A DNA stretch of 64,000 nt from Neoakkermansia glycaniphila (GCF_001683795.1 NZ_LIGX01000023.1:1-64000); one strand, 5' to 3'; shown: positions 51,723 to 61,259, numbered from the stretch's first letter. A program made the numbers and translations. The notes: a model not told the origin generated them from the letters alone.

Positions 51723-53195
51723 ATGAACTTCACCCGCATCCTTCAAACCATCTGCCTCGGCAGCATCGTCTGCGCCCAGGCTCCGGCTCTGCCCCTCCCC
51801 GCCAGCGACAACCATGCCGCCGTCAACGAAACGCAGGAACAACGCGACGCCCGCATGCAATGGTGGCGCGACGCCAAATTCGGCATGTTCGTCCACTACG
51901 GCCTATACTCCGGCCTCGCCGGAGTCTGGAAAGGCAAACAGGGCGGCTCCGAATGGATCCAGAAAAACGTCGAAGTGGACACCGACGAATATGCCGCCGA
52001 AGCCCTCCCCCTCTTCCAGCCGAAACCCGGATTCGCCGATGAATGGGCCCAGCTGGCCAAAGACGCAGGCTGCCAATATACCGTCATGACCACCAAGCAC
52101 CACGACGGCTTCGCCCTCTTCGACACCGCCACGACGGACTACGACGCCAAAGACAAAAAAGGCCGCGACCTCGTCCGCGAATATGTGGATGCCATCCGCA
52201 AGCAGGGACTCAAAGTCGGCTTCTACCACTCCGTCATCGACTGGCACCAACAGGACTACGACAACACCATCTGCCCCGACCTCTGCTACCCGAAAAACCA
52301 GATCGCCCTCCTCAAAAACAAAGGCATCCCCCGCAACCACACAGCCTATCAGAAATACCTGCACACACAGGTCCGCGAACTCTTGAGCAACTACGGCCCC
52401 ATCGACATTATCTGGTGGGACTACTCACAGGGCGATGCCGAAGGAGAAAAAGGATGGAAAGCCCCATCCCTCATCGAAATGTGCCGCAAACTCCACCCCG
52501 GCATCATCATGAACAACCGCCTCTACTCATACTCGGGCCTCGACAAAACGAAAGCCCTCGGAGGACTCGACGTCCGCTGCGGCGACTTCATGACCCCCGA
52601 ACAGCACATCCCAGCGGAAGGCTACCCCGGCACGGATTGGGAAGCCTGCATGACCGTCAGTGACAAATGGGGCTACAACCGATTCGACACCAACGTCAAA
52701 TCAACCGAAACCATCATCCGCAAACTCGTAGAATGCACCGCCAAAGGCGGCAACCTCCTCATCAACGTCAACCCCATGGCGGACGGCACCATCCCCCCCA
52801 AAGTAGCCGCCGCCCTGCGTGGAGTCGGCCCCTGGCTCAAAACCAACGGTGAAGCCATCTACGCCGCCAAACCCGTCCAGGGACTCACCCTCCCCGAAGG
52901 ATGTTATGCCACCACCTCCCCGGACGGCATCTACATCTTCCTCCCGCCGCTTGACATCGCAAAAAAACAGGCCGCCATGCTCAACGGAAAATACTGGCTT
53001 GTCCTCGACTCCCGGCAACTCGGCGCAGCCAATGCCGACCTCCTCGGCATGCCCGGCATCAAGCCCGGCATCGGAGCCGTCAACGAACACATCCCGGCAA
53101 CAGGAGACGTCGCCCACAGCACCATCATCACCGTCCCTCTCGAAGCATGGGACAAACTCACCGTCCCCGTCGTCAAACTGACCAGCGAAATCTGA
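51723..53195 (+). CDS. Secreted alpha-L-fucosidase (GH29)
   Basis: This 490-residue protein has a signal peptide (about 1-24). The GH29 barrel shows WWRDAKFGMFVHYGLYS, KHHDGFALFD (125-134), GFYHSVIDW and the nucleophile Asp233 in IDIIWWDYSQ. It ends in a C-terminal beta-sandwich. It hydrolyses terminal alpha-L-fucose from glycans such as mucin O-glycans. The Met at 51723 is chosen from the signal peptide. It shares a 147-bp divergent promoter region with the alcohol dehydrogenase. Confidence 0.93.
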   Translation: MNFTRILQTICLGSIVCAQAPALPLPASDNHAAVNETQEQRDARMQWWRDAKFGMFVHYGLYSGLAGVWKGKQGGSEWIQKNVEVDTDEYAAEALPLFQPKPGFADEWAQLAKDAGCQYTVMTTKHHDGFALFDTATTDYDAKDKKGRDLVREYVDAIRKQGLKVGFYHSVIDWHQQDYDNTICPDLCYPKNQIALLKNKGIPRNHTAYQKYLHTQVRELLSNYGPIDIIWWDYSQGDAEGEKGWKAPSLIEMCRKLHPGIIMNNRLYSYSGLDKTKALGGLDVRCGDFMTPEQHIPAEGYPGTDWEACMTVSDKWGYNRFDTNVKSTETIIRKLVECTAKGGNLLINVNPMADGTIPPKVAAALRGVGPWLKTNGEAIYAAKPVQGLTLPEGCYATTSPDGIYIFLPPLDIAKKQAAMLNGKYWLVLDSRQLGAANADLLGMPGIKPGIGAVNEHIPATGDVAHSTIITVPLEAWDKLTVPVVKLTSEI

Positions 53196-53266
53196 CACCG
53201 CCCGCAGCAACACGCCGAGCGGCAGCCTCGGACACCATGCCGCCGCCATCAACATCCGCAAGCAAC

Positions 53267-54028
53267 ATGACACCGCTTAAAGACATCGTCAACCTGCTCG
53301 ACACCACGCTCGACATCGGCCGCATCCCCGATGCGCCACAGGCCATGAACGGCCTGCAAATCGAAAACGACGGCACAGTCACCAAAATCGCCACCGCCGT
53401 GGACGGCTCGCAAAGCACCATCGAAGCCGCCATCTCCATGGGTGCCGACCTCCTCATCCTCCATCACGGCATCTACTGGCCCGGCCTCCAGCCCATCACC
53501 GGATGGTGGAAGAAAAAAATCCAAACCGCCCTCGACAATAACCTTGCCATCTACTCCGCCCACCTCCCGCTCGACATGCACCCCGAACTGGGCAACAACG
53601 CATGCATCGCGCACGCACTCGGGCTGGAAAACACGCAACCGGAAGTCACGTACAACGGCATCAAAATAGGCATCCGCGGCACATACCCCGGCACGCTCGG
53701 CGAACTCCGAACCCGGTACGAAGAAATCCTCGGCAGCCCCGTCACCGGAATCATCTCCGACGACCTCACCTCACCCGCCGGAGAAATCGCCGTCTGCTCG
53801 GGAGGCGCAGCCGGAGAAATCTACGCCCTGCACAAACTCGGCATCCGCACCTACCTCACCGGAGAAACCGTCCACTGGGCCATCACCACGGCGGAAGACA
53901 TGGGCATCAACCTCCTCTTCGGCGGACACTACGCCACCGAAACCTTCGGCGTACAAGCCCTCGGCGCCCTGCTGGAACGCACCTTCGGCCTGCCCTGCAC
54001 CTTCATCGACAATCCCACCGGCGCATGA
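53267..54028 (+). CDS. Nif3-like dinuclear metal centre protein
   Basis: This 253-residue protein has the Nif3/DUF34 features: MNGLQIENDGTVTKIATAVDGSQSTIEAA, ADLLILHHGIYWPG with paired His ligands, a middle VYSAHLPLDMHPELGNNACIAHALG-type Asp/His segment, and LTGETVHWA...LLFGGHYATETFGVQALG near the C-terminus. The family forms a hexameric ring with two metals and may act as a GTP cyclohydrolase-like hydrolase. Its stop overlaps the rluD start (ATGA). Confidence 0.9.
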   Translation: MTPLKDIVNLLDTTLDIGRIPDAPQAMNGLQIENDGTVTKIATAVDGSQSTIEAAISMGADLLILHHGIYWPGLQPITGWWKKKIQTALDNNLAIYSAHLPLDMHPELGNNACIAHALGLENTQPEVTYNGIKIGIRGTYPGTLGELRTRYEEILGSPVTGIISDDLTSPAGEIAVCSGGAAGEIYALHKLGIRTYLTGETVHWAITTAEDMGINLLFGGHYATETFGVQALGALLERTFGLPCTFIDNPTGA

Positions 54029-54939
54029 CCCTCACCACAGACGACGCAGACGGCACCCAGCGGCTCGACCAATACCTCGCCCGGCAACTCCCGGAACTCT
54101 CCCGCTCCCGCATCCAGGCCCTCGTCAAAGCGGGAGACATCACCATCAACGGCAAACCGGCCAAAGCCAAAACCCCCGTCAACCGGGGCGACGCCATCGA
54201 AATCAACATCCCCGAACCGGAACCCGCCGAAGCACAGCCGCAGAACATCCCGCTGGAAATCCTCTACGAAGACAAAGACATCATCGTCATCAACAAAGAA
54301 AGCGGCCTCGTCGTCCACCCTGCCGCCGGCAACCCGGACGGCACCCTCGTCAACGCCGTCCTCTATCACTGCGGAGACCTCTCCGGCATCGGTGGCGTAG
54401 GCCGCCCCGGCATCGTCCACCGGCTGGACAAAGACACATCCGGCTGCATCGTCATCGCCAAAAACGACCAGGCCCACCTCTCGCTGACCACCCAGTTCGC
54501 CGAGCGCAGCACGGAAAAAATTTACCTCGCCGTCGTCCAGGGATCGCCGAAACAGGATGAAGGCACCGTCTTCACCAACATCGGCCGCCACCCCGTCAAC
54601 CGGCTCAAAATGGCCGTCGTCAACCCCGGATCCGGCAAAAGCGCCATCACCGACTGGAAAGTCCTGCAACGCGACCCCTCCACCGACTCTTCCCTCGTCA
54701 TGTGCACCCTGCACACCGGCCGCACACACCAGATCCGCGTCCACATGCTCCACCTCGGCCACCCTCTCATCGGCGACCCCATCTACGCCAAACCCGCCCG
54801 GCAGAAAGCTCAAACCGGGAGGCTCATGCTCCACGCATGGAAACTGGCCTTCGACCACCCCGCTACGGGCGAACGCATCTCCCTGCAGGCCCCCGTACCG
54901 CCGGAATACACCCCCTGGCTCGACCACTTCAACCCTTGA
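54025..54939 (+). CDS. rluD: Ribosomal large subunit pseudouridine synthase, RluD type
   Basis: This 304-residue enzyme has an N-terminal S4 RNA-binding domain (residues ~10-65, RLDQYLARQLPELSRSRIQALVKAGDI) and a catalytic domain with the active Asp135 in VHRLDKDTSG and HTGRTHQIRVHM. It converts specific uridines of 23S rRNA helix 69 to pseudouridine, if truly RluD. Start by ATGA overlap with the Nif3-like gene; the HAD gene follows after 6 bp, giving a four-gene coupled run from the fucosidase side. Confidence 0.92.
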   Translation: MTLTTDDADGTQRLDQYLARQLPELSRSRIQALVKAGDITINGKPAKAKTPVNRGDAIEINIPEPEPAEAQPQNIPLEILYEDKDIIVINKESGLVVHPAAGNPDGTLVNAVLYHCGDLSGIGGVGRPGIVHRLDKDTSGCIVIAKNDQAHLSLTTQFAERSTEKIYLAVVQGSPKQDEGTVFTNIGRHPVNRLKMAVVNPGSGKSAITDWKVLQRDPSTDSSLVMCTLHTGRTHQIRVHMLHLGHPLIGDPIYAKPARQKAQTGRLMLHAWKLAFDHPATGERISLQAPVPPEYTPWLDHFNP

Positions 54940-54945
54940 CCACGC

Positions 54946-55668
54946 ATGCTCGCCCTCTTCGACATGGACGGCACCCTCTTCCCCGGAGACTCCCAGCTCC
55001 GCTTCGCCGGGCGCATCCTCTCCCGCCACCCGTGGAGACGGCTCTACCTCCTCCTCCTGCTCCCCTGCGCCCTGTTGGCCGCCCTGCGCATCATCCGCAC
55101 CGAGCGCATGAAACGCATCTTCCTCAGCTACCTCTACCGCATGCCCCTCGGCCAGGTCGAACGGGAAGCGCAAGCCTTCGCCGAAGAAAACATCCGCCCC
55201 ATCCTCTACCCCGGCGTCCTCCAACGCCTGCGCGACCATCAGGCCGCCGGAGACCACTGCATTCTCGTCTCAGCCTCCCCCTCCTTCTACACCGAACCCA
55301 TCGGCCGCATGCTCGGCTTCGACGACATCATCGCCACCCCCATCGTCATGCAACTCGCCATGCCGCTCGTTCCGGCCATCGAACCGCCCGGCAACAATAA
55401 AGGGGGCACCAAGCTCATCCGCCTGAGAAAAAAAGGCATCATTCCGCCTGATGGCAAAACTCCCGACAGCATCTGCTACACAGACAGCCGCGCCGACCTC
55501 CCCATGCTCTCCGTCTGCGAACAGGGCGTCCTTGTCAATCCTTCCGCACAACTTGCCAATCAGGCACCTGAGCATCATTGGCAAATTATCCGCCAGCCTC
55601 TCCCGTGGCACGGCAAGCGTGCTTTTCTCGCCTTCATCCTGAAAAACATCATCGGCTTCCGGGCCTGA
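54946..55668 (+). CDS. HAD-superfamily phosphatase, subfamily IB (PSPase-like)
   Basis: This 240-residue protein has motif I FDMDGTLFPGDS (nucleophile Asp6, Asp8), a helical cap containing a hydrophobic Leu-rich segment (LYLLLLLPCALLAAL) that might touch the membrane, motif II LVSASPSF and motif IV CYTDSRADLPML. This is the HAD-IB group of phosphoserine phosphatase-like enzymes. The substrate is unknown; the hydrophobic cap resembles those acting on lipid or CoA-linked phosphates. Confidence 0.85.
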   Translation: MLALFDMDGTLFPGDSQLRFAGRILSRHPWRRLYLLLLLPCALLAALRIIRTERMKRIFLSYLYRMPLGQVEREAQAFAEENIRPILYPGVLQRLRDHQAAGDHCILVSASPSFYTEPIGRMLGFDDIIATPIVMQLAMPLVPAIEPPGNNKGGTKLIRLRKKGIIPPDGKTPDSICYTDSRADLPMLSVCEQGVLVNPSAQLANQAPEHHWQIIRQPLPWHGKRAFLAFILKNIIGFRA

Positions 55669-55700
55669 CGAAAACCGCCCGAACATACATCCTTTCCTCT

Positions 55701-55717
55701 TATCTATCAGATAGATA
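55701..55717. repeat. Perfect palindrome upstream of the outer-membrane protein gene
   Basis: TATCTATC-A-GATAGATA, 8-bp arms with a 1-bp centre, about 170 bp before the porin-like gene. It could be an operator or a weak hairpin at the end of the HAD gene. The rest of the 215-bp AT-rich gap probably holds the strong promoter of the next gene, with TTGGCA-like words near 55786, but no clear -10. Confidence 0.5.
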
Positions 55718-55883
55718 GGTAAAAAATGATAAAATATGACAAAAAACTCACTTTTATTCACTTTTCTTAAGGATTGGGCTTTACTTTGGCAAAAATATTT
55801 GGCAATTTAAATGCGAGGGAGGAACAAGTAATCACCTCAGTGACTATGAGAAACCTCCAAAACAACCCACAACATTAACCACC

Positions 55884-56783
55884 ATGCAAAAGAAAACCAT
55901 TATCTCGGCAGCACTCGCAGTCGCATCTCTCGCAGGCATCGCCCTCGCAGGATCCGGCAAAACAGTGGTAGTCCCCAATCCGACTCAACCCGTCGCACAG
56001 CCGAAGGTTGAAAGCCGTTTCAGCGGAACAGTTCAGGCAGGCTACAAATCGAACTACGATTGCCGCGGCATCGTGGCTTCGCACAGCCTGGTTGAAGGTG
56101 ACAGCGTAATCCCGGTCGCACTCGACATGAGCTACAGCATCGCAGAAAAGGAAGCCCTCCTCTTCGGCATCAGCTATGACGTACTCACCTCCGGTCACCA
56201 CCTGTACGGCATGGACGGAGCCTCGTTCCACAACGAAGCCGACATCTATGCCGCTTATCAGCAGAAGGACATGGGCCTCAAGAACCTCACGGCTACCGTC
56301 GGATGGAACTTGAACTACGGCGGCCTTCTCGGCAACTATGCCAAGTACGGCAAGGACAAGGCGCACTCCGTCACTCAGGAATTCTTCTTGAACCTGAATT
56401 ACGACATCGGCGACCACTTCTTCGCCGGCGTCACCACGAGCTACGGCTTCCAGGGCGTCACCGGCTGGTGGTTCCAGCCCTATGTCGGTCACAAGGCAAC
56501 CCTCTGCGAACGCACTGACATCGTCACCACGCTCGGCATGTCCGCCACGGCCAGCTACTTCAACTCCGAAAACTGGCTCGGCAACGCCAACGGCTCCCAG
56601 GCATTCTTCGTGAAGGCCGAACTTCCGACCAAACTCACGGAAAACCTCAGCGTCGTACCGTTCGTCAGCCTCAACTGGCTCGGCAATGGCTCCCTCAAGG
56701 CCAACAAGGGCGTTGAAGACGGCTACAAGCCCTACAAGAACTTTGGGGTCGTCGCAGGCGCCAACATCGTTTACAACTTCTAA
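55884..56783 (+). CDS. Outer-membrane beta-barrel (porin-like) protein
   Basis: This 299-residue protein has a signal peptide (MQKKTIISAALAVASLAGIALA) and a body of alternating amphipathic strands (SGTVQAGYKSNYDCRG, ALDMSYSIAEKEALLFGISYDV, LTATVGWNLNYGG). It ends NFGVVAGANIVYNF with the C-terminal Phe typical of barrel proteins. Codons shift to AAG and GGC-type choices unlike its neighbours, which suggests high expression. A strong terminator follows. Confidence 0.85.
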   Translation: MQKKTIISAALAVASLAGIALAGSGKTVVVPNPTQPVAQPKVESRFSGTVQAGYKSNYDCRGIVASHSLVEGDSVIPVALDMSYSIAEKEALLFGISYDVLTSGHHLYGMDGASFHNEADIYAAYQQKDMGLKNLTATVGWNLNYGGLLGNYAKYGKDKAHSVTQEFFLNLNYDIGDHFFAGVTTSYGFQGVTGWWFQPYVGHKATLCERTDIVTTLGMSATASYFNSENWLGNANGSQAFFVKAELPTKLTENLSVVPFVSLNWLGNGSLKANKGVEDGYKPYKNFGVVAGANIVYNF

Positions 56784-56806
56784 TTGAAGTTCTAGACATT
56801 GACTTT

Positions 56807-56838
56807 CCGGGGTACACGAAAGTGTACCCCGCTTTTTT
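56807..56838. terminator. Strong intrinsic terminator after the porin-like gene
   Basis: A perfect 9-bp stem GGGGTACAC / GTGTACCCC capped by a GAAA tetraloop, then GCTTTTTT. It is 24 bp past the stop codon, and the next gene on the minus strand is convergent. Confidence 0.92.
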
Positions 56839-56923
56839 ATGTTCGCTCGAATGCAACACGCAACCTCACAATCCTCCCAAAACGGGCATGCCCCCACCTT
56901 CCGCCAAACGGAACAGGCAACAA

Positions 56924-58747
56924 TCAATTGAACAGCTTCGGATAGGAACGCCGAGCCAACGCTTCCGAAAGAGCGCGCACCGTCATGCTATCATGAGCCT
57001 GCAGGGCCTGCCGCGCCACATCCTTGCATTCCCAGTAATGCAAATGCCGGATCGCATACCGGATAATCGGCACCATATGCACACCGACGGACACCTCTCG
57101 GGCTCCGAGCCCGATCAGCAGCGGCAGCATCGTAATATCGCCGGCCATCTCGCCGCAGATCGACGTCGGCACGCCGTGGCGCTCCCCGGCGGAAATCGTC
57201 ATATCGATCAACCGGATCACTCCGGGATGCGTCGGGCGGAACATGCGGGCCACACGCGCATTCACCCGGTCCACGGCAATCGTATACTGGGTCAAATCAT
57301 TCGTACCGATAGAAAAGAAATCGACCTGCTCGGCCAGCACATCGGCGATCATCGCCGCACTAGGCACCTCGATCATCACCCCTACCCGGATATCGTCCCC
57401 GTACGGAACACCCTCGTCGCGCAGCTCCTTCTTGCACTCCTCGAAAAGCTCGCGCACCCGGATCACCTCCGTCACGCCGGAAATCATCGGAAACATGATC
57501 CCGCAACTGCCTGCAGCCGAAGCACGAAGAATCGCGCGAAGCTGCTCCTTGAAAATGGCCGGGCGGCTCAGCGACACGCGAATGCCGCGCCAGCCCAGGA
57601 ACGGATTGCTCTCCGGCTCGTCGAGCATCTCGAACGGAAGCTTGTCGCCGCCTGCATCCAGCGTACGGAACACAACCTCATGCGGCGCACAGCCCTTGAT
57701 CAAATTCGTATAATGCCGGGTCTGCGCCTCCTCGTCCGGCAGCTTCTTCTCGCCCAGCAGGAAAAACTCCGTACGGTACAACCCCACGCCTTCCGCACCC
57801 GACGCCTTGATATTCTCGCACTCGTGCGCGAACTCCACATTGGCTGCAAGGCGGATATGGCGGCCGTCCTTCGTCTCCGTCGGCAGATCGCGCATGGCCT
57901 CCAACGTCTTGTATGCCTTCTCCTTCTCGATCTGAAGGCGGCTGTATTCATGCTTCGTCTCCTCCGTCGGATTCAGAATCAGCCTGCCCCGATAACCGTC
58001 GAGAATGGCCTCCTGCCGCTCCGTCGTATCCAGCACCAGCCGGGAAATGCCAACGATCGCAGGCAAACCGAGCGAACGCGCCAGAATGGCCGTATGGGAC
58101 ACATCGGAACCCGTCTCCGTCGCAAAACCGAGAATACGCTCGCGATCCATGGCTGCCGTATCGGAAGGAGTCAAATCGTAGGCGATCAGAATATGCGTCG
58201 CTCCGTCCTCATCATCCTCTTCCTCGGCTTCACCCGATCCGGCATGCTGAGGCAACGGCTGCTGCAAAACGCCTGTCTTCAAATTCTCCAGCACGCGCAC
58301 CATCACATCCTCCATATCCGACGTACGCGAACGGAGATACGGATCGTCAACGCGCCTCAAACTCTCCAGGAAATTCTGGACGACGGCATAAAAAACGGAC
58401 TCGATATTCTGAAGGCGCTTTTCCAGCTCCATCCGGACATTCTTCAACAAAGCCTTATCCGCGAGAAACAGAATATGGGCATCGAAAATTGCCGCTTCCT
58501 TCTCCCCCGATGCAGTCGCCACACGAACCTTCAGCGATTCGAGCTGCTCCTCCGTCAACCGCAAGGCCTTCTCGAAACGCTCCCACTCTGCCTCCACCTC
58601 GGAAGGGTGAATCGCATAATGCTCGGGCGCCATCACGCCGCGTGCCTGAATATGCAAATGCCCCACGGCAATCCCGGGAGAAACGGGAATACCTTCAAGC
58701 CTCTGCTCGGCCAGCAACTTGGTCGATTGAATCATGGAACTCGTCAA
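56924..58747 (-). CDS. ptsI: Phosphoenolpyruvate-protein phosphotransferase (Enzyme I)
   Basis: This 607-residue enzyme has the phospho-acceptor His218 in TGSDVSHTAILARSLG, an N-terminal HPr-binding helical domain and a PEP-binding barrel (GLYRTEFFLLGE, GIMFPMISG, DFFSIGTNDLTQY). An acidic insert (GEAEEEDDEDG, ~171-181) is unusual. It takes phosphate from PEP and gives it to HPr, encoded 35 bp upstream. No sugar-specific EII gene is in the window, so the module may serve regulation rather than transport. Confidence 0.95.
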   Translation of the reverse strand: MTSSMIQSTKLLAEQRLEGIPVSPGIAVGHLHIQARGVMAPEHYAIHPSEVEAEWERFEKALRLTEEQLESLKVRVATASGEKEAAIFDAHILFLADKALLKNVRMELEKRLQNIESVFYAVVQNFLESLRRVDDPYLRSRTSDMEDVMVRVLENLKTGVLQQPLPQHAGSGEAEEEDDEDGATHILIAYDLTPSDTAAMDRERILGFATETGSDVSHTAILARSLGLPAIVGISRLVLDTTERQEAILDGYRGRLILNPTEETKHEYSRLQIEKEKAYKTLEAMRDLPTETKDGRHIRLAANVEFAHECENIKASGAEGVGLYRTEFFLLGEKKLPDEEAQTRHYTNLIKGCAPHEVVFRTLDAGGDKLPFEMLDEPESNPFLGWRGIRVSLSRPAIFKEQLRAILRASAAGSCGIMFPMISGVTEVIRVRELFEECKKELRDEGVPYGDDIRVGVMIEVPSAAMIADVLAEQVDFFSIGTNDLTQYTIAVDRVNARVARMFRPTHPGVIRLIDMTISAGERHGVPTSICGEMAGDITMLPLLIGLGAREVSVGVHMVPIIRYAIRHLHYWECKDVARQALQAHDSMTVRALSEALARRSYPKLFN

Positions 58748-58782
58748 CGGTCCGGCGCTTCGGCATGCCGGAAAGCCGCCCG

Positions 58783-59049
58783 TTAATCTTCTTCGAACTT
58801 GCGGTCGATCAGGTCTCCGAGAACCTCCATCGCCTTCTCTTCGTCAGCACCCGTAATCGTGATCGTAATCTTCGACCCATGACCTACGGCCAACATCATC
58901 AGCCCCATAATACTTTTACCATCGACAGCTTCTTCATCCTTCTCCACTGTAATATCGGAGTCGAATTTACTGGCGGCACGCACAAATTGCGCGGCTGGGC
59001 GCGCGTGAATGCCGAGCTTGTTCAGAATGGTAAATTCTTTGGTGATCAT
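58783..59049 (-). CDS. ptsH: HPr phosphocarrier protein
   Basis: This 88-residue HPr has the EI-phosphorylated His15 in GIHARPAAQF and the regulatory Ser46 in DGKSIMGLM, the target of HPr kinase. Presence of Ser46 fits the adjacent hprK. Length is complete. Confidence 0.95.
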   Translation of the reverse strand: MITKEFTILNKLGIHARPAAQFVRAASKFDSDITVEKDEEAVDGKSIMGLMMLAVGHGSKITITITGADEEKAMEVLGDLIDRKFEED

Positions 59050-59123
59050 GCGATTGGTACGTTATGATACTGGGGTTGCAAAGCCATGATACACGAATAT
59101 CAGAACTTTATCCAGCACTTTTT

Positions 59124-60092
59124 TCACTCGGTGTCATTCTTGCCCCCTGCGGAGAACTTGCGCATCAGCTGCCTGTTGAACTCTCCGGCCATATCATAAC
59201 CGACATCCTTCAGATACTGGTCGAGAGCCGCCACTTCGACGAGGCGGGACGTATCGCGCCCCGGCGCCACAGGCAATTCCACATGCAGCACAGGCACGCC
59301 GAGAATCGTATAACTCCCGCGCTCCAACCCGAGACGATCCAGATCGGAACCGTCCCCCGACTTGAGAGACACGATCAGATCAAGCCGCTTCTCCTGCCGC
59401 AAAGCCTTCATGCCGAAAAGATTCGTCACATTGACAATCCCCAGGCCGCGCACCTCCATATAACCGCGGCTCAACTCGGGGGCAGAACCGATCAACTCCC
59501 CGCCCACATTGCGGAGAATCACCACATCGTCCGCCACCAACGAACCTCCGCGCTCAATCAGCCCGAGCGCCGTCTCGCTCTTGCCCACGCCACTCTTCCC
59601 CATAATCATCAGGCCGATACCCCTGATATCGAGCATACAGCCGTGCAGCATCGTACTCTCGGCAAACTCCGTCTCCAGAATAATCGTCGCCGCATTCACG
59701 AAACGCATCGTCACCAGATCCGTCTTGAACACGCAAATGGCGCATTCGTCCGCCAGCTCGAGAATCTCGGGCGGAGCATCCTCCCCGCGCGCAAAAATGA
59801 TGCACGGCACCCCGCCCTTGTACATACGCTGCACGCGCGAACGACGGAGCCCCTCGGGCAGCTTGCGAAGATAGGCCACCTCCGCCGCACCGAACACCTG
59901 AATCCGCTTATGGGCGAAATAGGCGTAGAACCCGGCGATCGCCAAACCGGGCCGATTGATTGCCGGCTCGTAAATCAACCTCGACAGACCCTTCGGGCTA
60001 TTGATCAGCGCCAGGCGAAGCACATGCATGTACTTCTCGTAAAAATGCTTCACCGAAACGGATTCGACAACCTTGACGGGACCTTCTTTCAT
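59124..60092 (-). CDS. hprK: HPr kinase/phosphorylase
   Basis: This 322-residue enzyme has a P-loop GKSGVGKSE (165-173), the signature EVRGLGIVNV and a preceding N-terminal domain. It phosphorylates Ser46 of HPr and removes that phosphate. The Met at 60092 is preferred over one 29 codons upstream, which would overlap the uppP end. It sits between uppP and ptsH on the same strand, giving a uppP-hprK-ptsH-ptsI order. Confidence 0.95.
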   Translation of the reverse strand: MKEGPVKVVESVSVKHFYEKYMHVLRLALINSPKGLSRLIYEPAINRPGLAIAGFYAYFAHKRIQVFGAAEVAYLRKLPEGLRRSRVQRMYKGGVPCIIFARGEDAPPEILELADECAICVFKTDLVTMRFVNAATIILETEFAESTMLHGCMLDIRGIGLMIMGKSGVGKSETALGLIERGGSLVADDVVILRNVGGELIGSAPELSRGYMEVRGLGIVNVTNLFGMKALRQEKRLDLIVSLKSGDGSDLDRLGLERGSYTILGVPVLHVELPVAPGRDTSRLVEVAALDQYLKDVGYDMAGEFNRQLMRKFSAGGKNDTE

Positions 60093-60120
60093 GGCAGTGG
60101 GAAATACGGATTCAACGCCC

Positions 60121-61104
60121 TCAGGGAGCGACGGGCGCAGGCGACGGAACCATCGCCGGCACGGGAGCAGGCACGGCATTGACCGTCAACGGAGATGCGG
60201 GAGCCTGCGGAGCAACCGGAGCCGCCTTCCCTGCAGGAACTTTGCCCGGAGTCTTATCTCCGGCATCATGGGACTGCCCCATCCCCGTAAAAACCAGAGC
60301 CGCCAGCACACACCCGGCAGCAATCCGGTACCAGCCGAAAATGGACAAACTGTGCTTCTGCAAATAGCCGACCATCCACTTCACCGCAATCATAGCGGAC
60401 ACAAACGCCATGAGAGACCCCATCGCCAGCGGCCACAGACCGAACGTCTCCACCATCAGCGCACCGTGCTTCATGGCATCATAAGCCGTCGCAGCACCGA
60501 GTGTCACCAGCCCCAGCAGAAAACTGAACTCCACGGCAGCCGCCACGCTCAACCCTGCCACCATGCCGCCGAGCATCGTCATCAGGCTTCGGCTCGTACC
60601 CGGCCACATCGCAATGCACTGCATGAAACCGACCAACAAAGCCTGACCGTAAGACATCTCGTCGAGCCCCTTCCCGGCATTGCCCTGCCCCGTACTATTA
60701 CGCCACCGTACATACAGCAAAATTACAAGACCGCCGACCACCCACGCCCAGACGACGGGCCACACGCCGAACAAATACTCCTTAATCTCATCGTCGAACG
60801 CCAGCCCGATCCCCACCGCCGGCACAAACGCCAGCAGCAAATTGCAGCCCAGCCGCAACCCGGCGGGATTCTTCCCGGCAAACCCTTCCAGCATCCCCTT
60901 CACACGGCCGAAATACAGCAAAAGCACCGCCAGAATCGCCCCCCCCTGAATACAAACGGAAAACGCATCCAAGGCAGCCTTGTTCGCCGGATTGTCCAGC
61001 CCCAGCAGATACTCCGTGACGATCAAATGCCCCGTCGAACTCACCGGAAGATACTCCGTCAAACCTTCGACAATACCGAGAATAATGGAATCAATCACAG
61101 TCAT
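60121..61104 (-). CDS. uppP: Undecaprenyl-diphosphatase UppP (BacA) with Pro/Ala-rich tail
   Basis: This 327-residue membrane enzyme recycles the wall-lipid carrier. It has the motifs GIVEGLTEYLPVSSTGHLIV (Glu and Ser catalytic) and PGTSRSLMTMLGGM (second conserved block), with about eight helices to ~residue 270. The last ~55 residues (GKVPAGKAAPVAPQAPASPL... ending PSPAPVAP) are a disordered Pro/Ala extension that common UppP proteins lack. First gene of the hprK-ptsH-ptsI run. Confidence 0.93.
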   Translation of the reverse strand: MTVIDSIILGIVEGLTEYLPVSSTGHLIVTEYLLGLDNPANKAALDAFSVCIQGGAILAVLLLYFGRVKGMLEGFAGKNPAGLRLGCNLLLAFVPAVGIGLAFDDEIKEYLFGVWPVVWAWVVGGLVILLYVRWRNSTGQGNAGKGLDEMSYGQALLVGFMQCIAMWPGTSRSLMTMLGGMVAGLSVAAAVEFSFLLGLVTLGAATAYDAMKHGALMVETFGLWPLAMGSLMAFVSAMIAVKWMVGYLQKHSLSIFGWYRIAAGCVLAALVFTGMGQSHDAGDKTPGKVPAGKAAPVAPQAPASPLTVNAVPAPVPAMVPSPAPVAP

Positions 61105-61259
61105 ACCGACATTATAGGTAAGTCAAAAAGGAACGACGGTCAACCCAAAACGAAAAAAAACGCTACTGTATGTGCAAAGTATTCACAAAAAGATTGAAGA
61201 CGGCGGCGAAAAACGGTAAAGTTGCTCATGAACCATGGGATTCACCCATTCAGTTGACC

